The notes under the pieces are model-generated. The model searched no databases, was not told the origin of the DNA, and saw nothing but the letters and a program-made list of their open reading frames with translations. From an uncultured Oscillospiraceae bacterium (lineage in GTDB: Bacteria > Bacillota > Clostridia > Oscillospirales > Ruminococcaceae): DNA of 64,000 nucleotides. Positions 60,370 to 64,000 of this stretch are shown one piece after another. Numbering within the stretch: position 1 is the first letter of the stretch; every line of letters begins with the position of its first letter. The stretch spans positions 120,194 to 184,193 of the forward strand of contig CAKSKG010000002.1 of NCBI GenBank assembly GCA_934464775.1, in the 5' to 3' direction. The translations under genes were made by a program, and so were the position numbers.

Positions 60370-61827
60370 TCAATACTTGCTGTCAACGTTGAGGAAATCG
60401 TCGTCAAGGATAATTTCCTTCTTTGAATTGAGATTGTTGAAATCAACAGGCTCAAAGGGAGCAGGCTCAACATCGGAAGCTGCTGCGGGAGCCGATGTCT
60501 CGGGCTCATCATAAGACGGAGCCGTATAGCTGTCATAATTATCAGCCGCAGGAGTGTATGTATCCTCGGCATAACTATCATCGAACTTGAAGTGTTCAAG
60601 CATCTTCTTGAGCATTGTGGACTGACCCGAAAGCTCTTCACTGGCAGCGGCGGATTCCTCTGCGGTAGCTGTGTTGCTCTGAATAACGGAGGATATCTGA
60701 AGCACGCCTGTGTTTATCTGCTCGATAGCATCAGCCTGAACAGCGGCAGCGTCGGAAATGTTTGTGACCTCTGCTGCGATCTCACGTGCGCCCGAAACAA
60801 TGCCGTCCAGCACGGAAGCTGTTTTCTTTGCGATCTTGGAGCCCTTTTCAACATTTTCAATGGAGCTCTGGATAAGTGCAGTTGTCTGACCTGCTGCCTC
60901 TGCGCTCTTTGCGGCGAGGTTTCTTACTTCATCGGCAACGACTGCGAAGCCCTTGCCTGCACTGCCTGCACGGGCAGCCTCAACAGCTGCGTTAAGCGCA
61001 AGGATATTTGTCTGGAATGCGATATCGTCGATAACATTGATGATCTTTGCGATCTCGGAGGAGCTGCGGTTGATATCCTTGATAGCGTCAAGCATATTGT
61101 TCATCTCGTCGGAGCATTCGTTGATCTGCTCTGTTGTGCGGTTCACGATATCCGTAGTTTTCTTTGCGGCTTCGGCGCTGGACTGAACCTTGCCGGAAAT
61201 ATCGCTTATCTGAGCGGAGAGCTGCTCAATGGAAGCAGCCTGCTCGGTTGCGCCCTGTGAAATGGACTGGGCACCGTTAGCCACCTGCTGGGAGCCTGTT
61301 GTTACCTGACCCGAAGCCGTGTCGATATCGGAAAGTGTGCAGCTGAGATCCTTGACGATCTTGTCATATGTGGTCTTGATCTCGGCAAAGCCGCCGATCC
61401 ATTCGCCCTCAAGGGGAACATTCAGCTTGCCCTGTGCGATATTGTCAAGTCCGTCGCTGATATTCTTAACATAGCCGTTCATCGAAGCAACGGTCTTATC
61501 AAGCATTTCGGAAAGAAGTGAAAGCTCCGAATCGCCTGCGATCTTCTCTGTGGGAGATTCGATATCTCCTTTTTCGGCAAGAGCCATAAGTCTCGCAGAG
61601 AAAGTATTCAGAGGCTTTATCAGCACTCTGTTGAGTATCTTTGCAATAACGATAGTAATGATCGAGAGAACGATAAACGCCGCAATAACAGTAATAGCCA
61701 CGCTCTTTGAAAGATAGCTGATAAGCGCAACGGCAAGAATGCCGACAAGTGCGGAAAGCTCCGTCATAAGCGCCATTTTCAGGCGAATACTGTTTTTGAT
61801 CTTGATTTTTCTGAGTTCGGGTAACAT
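60370..61827 (-). CDS. Methyl-accepting chemotaxis protein
   Basis: A 485-residue chemoreceptor. Two close membrane segments (about 20-38 and 42-62) with almost no outside loop, a HAMP domain (about 63-120), a second linker and the signalling domain whose hairpin tip reads DDIAFQTNILALNAAVEAARAGSAGKGFAVVADEVRNLA. Acidic tail (residues 425-485) ending in a DDDFLNVDSKY. It must sense from inside or in the membrane. ATG 61827 follows GGAGG. Confidence 0.92.
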   Translation of the reverse strand: MLPELRKIKIKNSIRLKMALMTELSALVGILAVALISYLSKSVAITVIAAFIVLSIITIVIAKILNRVLIKPLNTFSARLMALAEKGDIESPTEKIAGDSELSLLSEMLDKTVASMNGYVKNISDGLDNIAQGKLNVPLEGEWIGGFAEIKTTYDKIVKDLSCTLSDIDTASGQVTTGSQQVANGAQSISQGATEQAASIEQLSAQISDISGKVQSSAEAAKKTTDIVNRTTEQINECSDEMNNMLDAIKDINRSSSEIAKIINVIDDIAFQTNILALNAAVEAARAGSAGKGFAVVADEVRNLAAKSAEAAGQTTALIQSSIENVEKGSKIAKKTASVLDGIVSGAREIAAEVTNISDAAAVQADAIEQINTGVLQISSVIQSNTATAEESAAASEELSGQSTMLKKMLEHFKFDDSYAEDTYTPAADNYDSYTAPSYDEPETSAPAAASDVEPAPFEPVDFNNLNSKKEIILDDDFLNVDSKY

Positions 61828-62018
61828 AAAAAGACCTCCGCTTTTAATAAATGCCGATGCTTTCGGCACCGACGCATAAATATAATACAGGTATAATACA
61901 CTTATTATATTGTAGCACATATTTGCCAATTTTGCAAGAGATATTTTACTTTGACATTATAATTTTATGCAATATTAATAAATGCAGATTTGTGTTACCG
62001 TGATTATGACTGCATATT

Positions 62019-63626
62019 TCAATTGAATTTTTTTGCATTTTTAAAATAAAGAGTCTCCGCAAACGGGTCATAAACTATCCCCTCGGTATCGGAGGGCGTT
62101 ACAAGAAAGCGGCTCTCATAGAACATCGGGATAAAATATCCGCAGGATATCACAAGATTTTCCGCCTTATCATAGCTTGCGACTATCTCTGCCGCAGATG
62201 TGCTGCGTTCTGCGTCCTCAATGCATATCTCCAGCTGGCGGCTTATTTCCGTGTCATAGATATAGTCCTCAAAGCACCTGAGAAAATCAGCTGCATTATT
62301 ACGGCTGCTCTTCACCTCGGCAAGAGCGATATCATAATCTCCGCTTTCTATCCTATCGCTGTAATCGCTGTCGGAAAGTATCTCTATACCGCAGGAAAAG
62401 CCCAGCACATCGTTCCACTGATTTGTGGTGCGGTAAATTTCAGAAGCATCGGCAAAATCCTCGGACACGATTATGGAAACAGGCTCATTCAGATCTGCAT
62501 TCGTCTCGGCAACACCTCTCTGCCATGCGGTTATGGCGTCAGCCTCACTGTAAACAGGCTTGGAATTTTCGGAGACTGCCTCACGGAGACTTTTTCCCGC
62601 AGCGGAAACCGAATGAGGGAAAATCCCCCTTGCGGGAGTTATCGCCTCGGAGGTCTTGCCGCTGTAAGCCGAAACATCGGAAGCGGCGCAAAGTGCATAT
62701 CTGATATTATTATTAAGGAACATAGCATTATTTTTGCTGAAAGTAAGCCCCACTGCGGCACACTGATACTCATAGGAATTTTTACCTCTGAGCTTAGGCA
62801 GCTCCTCGGGAGAATAAACCGCACAGTCAAAGGTATTGCCAGAAGATTTTTCATACTCGGCAGTATCCGACGTGATTATATAGTTCACATAAGAGGGATA
62901 GGTTCTGTATTCCTCGGAGCTGTTGGCGGAATTACGTTTCAGCGAAAGAAAATTCTCATTCCAATAAGGGTCATAATTCCACTCGGTCAGAGTAAAAGCG
63001 CCGTTTCCCGCACAGTATTCGGCAGCAAGACCATACCGACCGTTAGCGGCAAGGAAAAACTCCTCATTACATGGCACAGCGGCAGGCGATGCAAGGAGAT
63101 AGAGAAAATCGCTGACAGGATATTCAAGAGTAAACACCACGGTATACTCGTCCTGCGCCTTAACGCCAAGATCCGCCACAGACATAGTACCCTTATAGAC
63201 CTTATCGGAATTTTTCAGGCAGGCGAACATAACGGTATAAGGCGAAAGCATATCGGGGTCGAAGATACGTCTGAACGAATAGACAAAATCATCGGCGGTA
63301 ACATCGGCGGAGAAGCCGTTTGCGCTGCTCCACTTCATACCCTTTCTAAGCTGAAAAGTATAGGTAAGACCGTCGGAGGAGACGGAATAATTTTCTGCGG
63401 CTGCGCACTGAACGGCGCCGTTTTCATCTATTCTGACAAGCCCCTCAAAAACATTCCCTATAACGCTCAGGGAATTACTGTCCGAGGACATCTGCGGGTC
63501 AAGGTTTTGGGGATTTGCATTTATTGCCGCATAAAAAGTTCCGCCTGCGCCGTCATCGGCATTTCCGCAGGCCGTCAGCGGCAGCATCAGCACAGCCGAC
63601 ATTATCACTGTCACAAATCGTTTCAC
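62019..63626 (-). CDS. Family 5 solute-binding lipoprotein (oligopeptide-type)
   Basis: A 535-residue extracellular binding protein of an ABC importer. Lipoprotein signal with lipobox LTAC (residues about 18-21), then the SBP_bac_5 fold: NPQNLDPQ, IGNVFEGLVRI, YTFQLRKGMKWS and TADDFVYSFRRIFDP. GTG 63626 follows GGAGG at six bases; an upstream ATG would break the signal peptide. No permease or ATPase genes are adjacent, so it is an orphan binding protein. Confidence 0.88.
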   Translation of the reverse strand: MKRFVTVIMSAVLMLPLTACGNADDGAGGTFYAAINANPQNLDPQMSSDSNSLSVIGNVFEGLVRIDENGAVQCAAAENYSVSSDGLTYTFQLRKGMKWSSANGFSADVTADDFVYSFRRIFDPDMLSPYTVMFACLKNSDKVYKGTMSVADLGVKAQDEYTVVFTLEYPVSDFLYLLASPAAVPCNEEFFLAANGRYGLAAEYCAGNGAFTLTEWNYDPYWNENFLSLKRNSANSSEEYRTYPSYVNYIITSDTAEYEKSSGNTFDCAVYSPEELPKLRGKNSYEYQCAAVGLTFSKNNAMFLNNNIRYALCAASDVSAYSGKTSEAITPARGIFPHSVSAAGKSLREAVSENSKPVYSEADAITAWQRGVAETNADLNEPVSIIVSEDFADASEIYRTTNQWNDVLGFSCGIEILSDSDYSDRIESGDYDIALAEVKSSRNNAADFLRCFEDYIYDTEISRQLEICIEDAERSTSAAEIVASYDKAENLVISCGYFIPMFYESRFLVTPSDTEGIVYDPFAETLYFKNAKKFN

Positions 63627-63659
63627 ACTATTCCTCCGATCAACAATTACATACAATAT

Positions 63660-63688
63660 ATTATAGTATATCCTCTTCCCAAAGTCAA
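63660..63688 (-). promoter_or_regulatory. Promoter of the solute-binding lipoprotein
   Basis: Minus strand TTGACT (63683-63688), 17 bases, TATAAT (63660-63665). Confidence 0.72.
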
Positions 63689-63825
63689 TTATTTCCCGCC
63701 GCCCCCGCCCTTTTATTTTTTTACTGTTCCGGGTTTGTTTTCATCTCTTGAAAGGTTGGATTCAGCGATTTGTTCTTTTTGTGGGACGAATTTGATGTTC
63801 GTTTTTATCTCTTTAATGTTTTTTC

Positions 63826-63963
63826 AACTGATTTGTTCTTTATTCTTTATTATAGTAAGCTTGTGTTAGTTTATTATGTTTTATAGTATGGTTTGCAACT
63901 GCTTTGTTCTTTATTTATTGTGTTTGCTGTTAGTTTATAAAGTTTTGTAGTATGGTTTGCAAC
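63826..63963. repeat. Tandem ~68-bp T-rich repeats
   Basis: Two head-to-tail units of about 65-71 bases: each has AACTG-TTTGTTCTTTAT, TTAGTTTAT, then TAGTATGGTTTGCAAC. A third partial TTTGTTCTTT lies at about 63760. From 63689 to the end there is no gene; the last 26 bases form a GC-rich hairpin (GCGGAGG/CCTCCG). Confidence 0.65.
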
Positions 63964-64000
63964 CATAGAGAAAGCGGAGGTTCCGCCTCCGGCGGGCAGA

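Noticed and set aside
62613..63869. A 418-codon plus-strand open frame
   Set aside because: Antisense to the solute-binding lipoprotein, which has a clear lipobox, fold motifs and promoter.
1..64000. CRISPR arrays, tRNA or rRNA genes, transposases
   Set aside because: I looked for regular direct repeats with spacers, for tRNA-like CCA-ended cloverleafs, for rRNA segments and for transposase motifs, and found none I could support.

Overview
The window reads as chromosomal DNA of an anaerobic, spore-forming Clostridia member, most like the genus Ruminococcus or a close Oscillospiraceae relative. This is inferred from spo0A and spoIIP, a Trp T-box leader, strong GGAGG/AAAGGA ribosome sites, FeoAB with a Cys-rich partner, an FtsEX/M23 cluster, and AT-rich intergenic DNA around moderately GC coding DNA. 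No rRNA, tRNA or CRISPR array was seen.

Layout. 1-3.2 kb: 5' end of rpoB (minus) with its own consensus promoter, a small internally duplicated membrane protein, spo0A, and a T-box leader. 3.2-10 kb: complete trpEGDCFBA operon ending at a strong terminator, with a palindromic repeat inserted between trpD and trpC. 10-24 kb: membrane-fused spermidine-synthase-like protein, gltBD, a rhomboid-like protein, an RlmA-type methyltransferase, a phosphoglucomutase and a ComM-type ATPase whose transcript should begin with a long hairpin. 23.7-29.3 kb: a two-component system co-directional with two UBA-like/DUF4342 proteins and divergent from spoIIP, then a non-coding gap holding a well-supported small RNA gene. 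29.3-33.9 kb: YfhO-type membrane protein, an unknown anchored protein and MscL.

33.9-44.6 kb is one compact minus-strand phage-like operon: Zn-ribbon protein, small and large terminase, portal, short scaffold, capsid, three connectors, tail tube, Gp15, hub-like and adhesin-like proteins, holin and GH25 lysozyme. It has no integrase, repressor, replication gene or tape-measure gene. Its promoter overlaps a near-consensus LexA box, and it carries two private dyad families. A domesticated particle (gene-transfer-agent-like) or a decayed prophage are the two main readings.

44.6-57 kb: YtaF/MntP-like protein, DUF6062 protein, an FTR-like/thioredoxin redox pair behind a perfect 33-bp dyad, AI-2E-type permease, HD and PHP proteins, a CdaR/PucR regulator, and ftsE-ftsX-M23 hydrolase followed by an S41 homologue lacking the catalytic serine. 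56.6-57.2 kb is a nested repeat unit with 46-bp inverted ends around a small membrane ORF. 57.2-64 kb: ferritin-like protein, feoA-feoB and its Cys-rich partner, a chemoreceptor, a family-5 solute-binding lipoprotein, and terminal tandem repeats.

A modular palindromic repeat family (five copies, at 6.4, 28.3, 32.1, 56.6 and 57.1 kb) recurs through the window.
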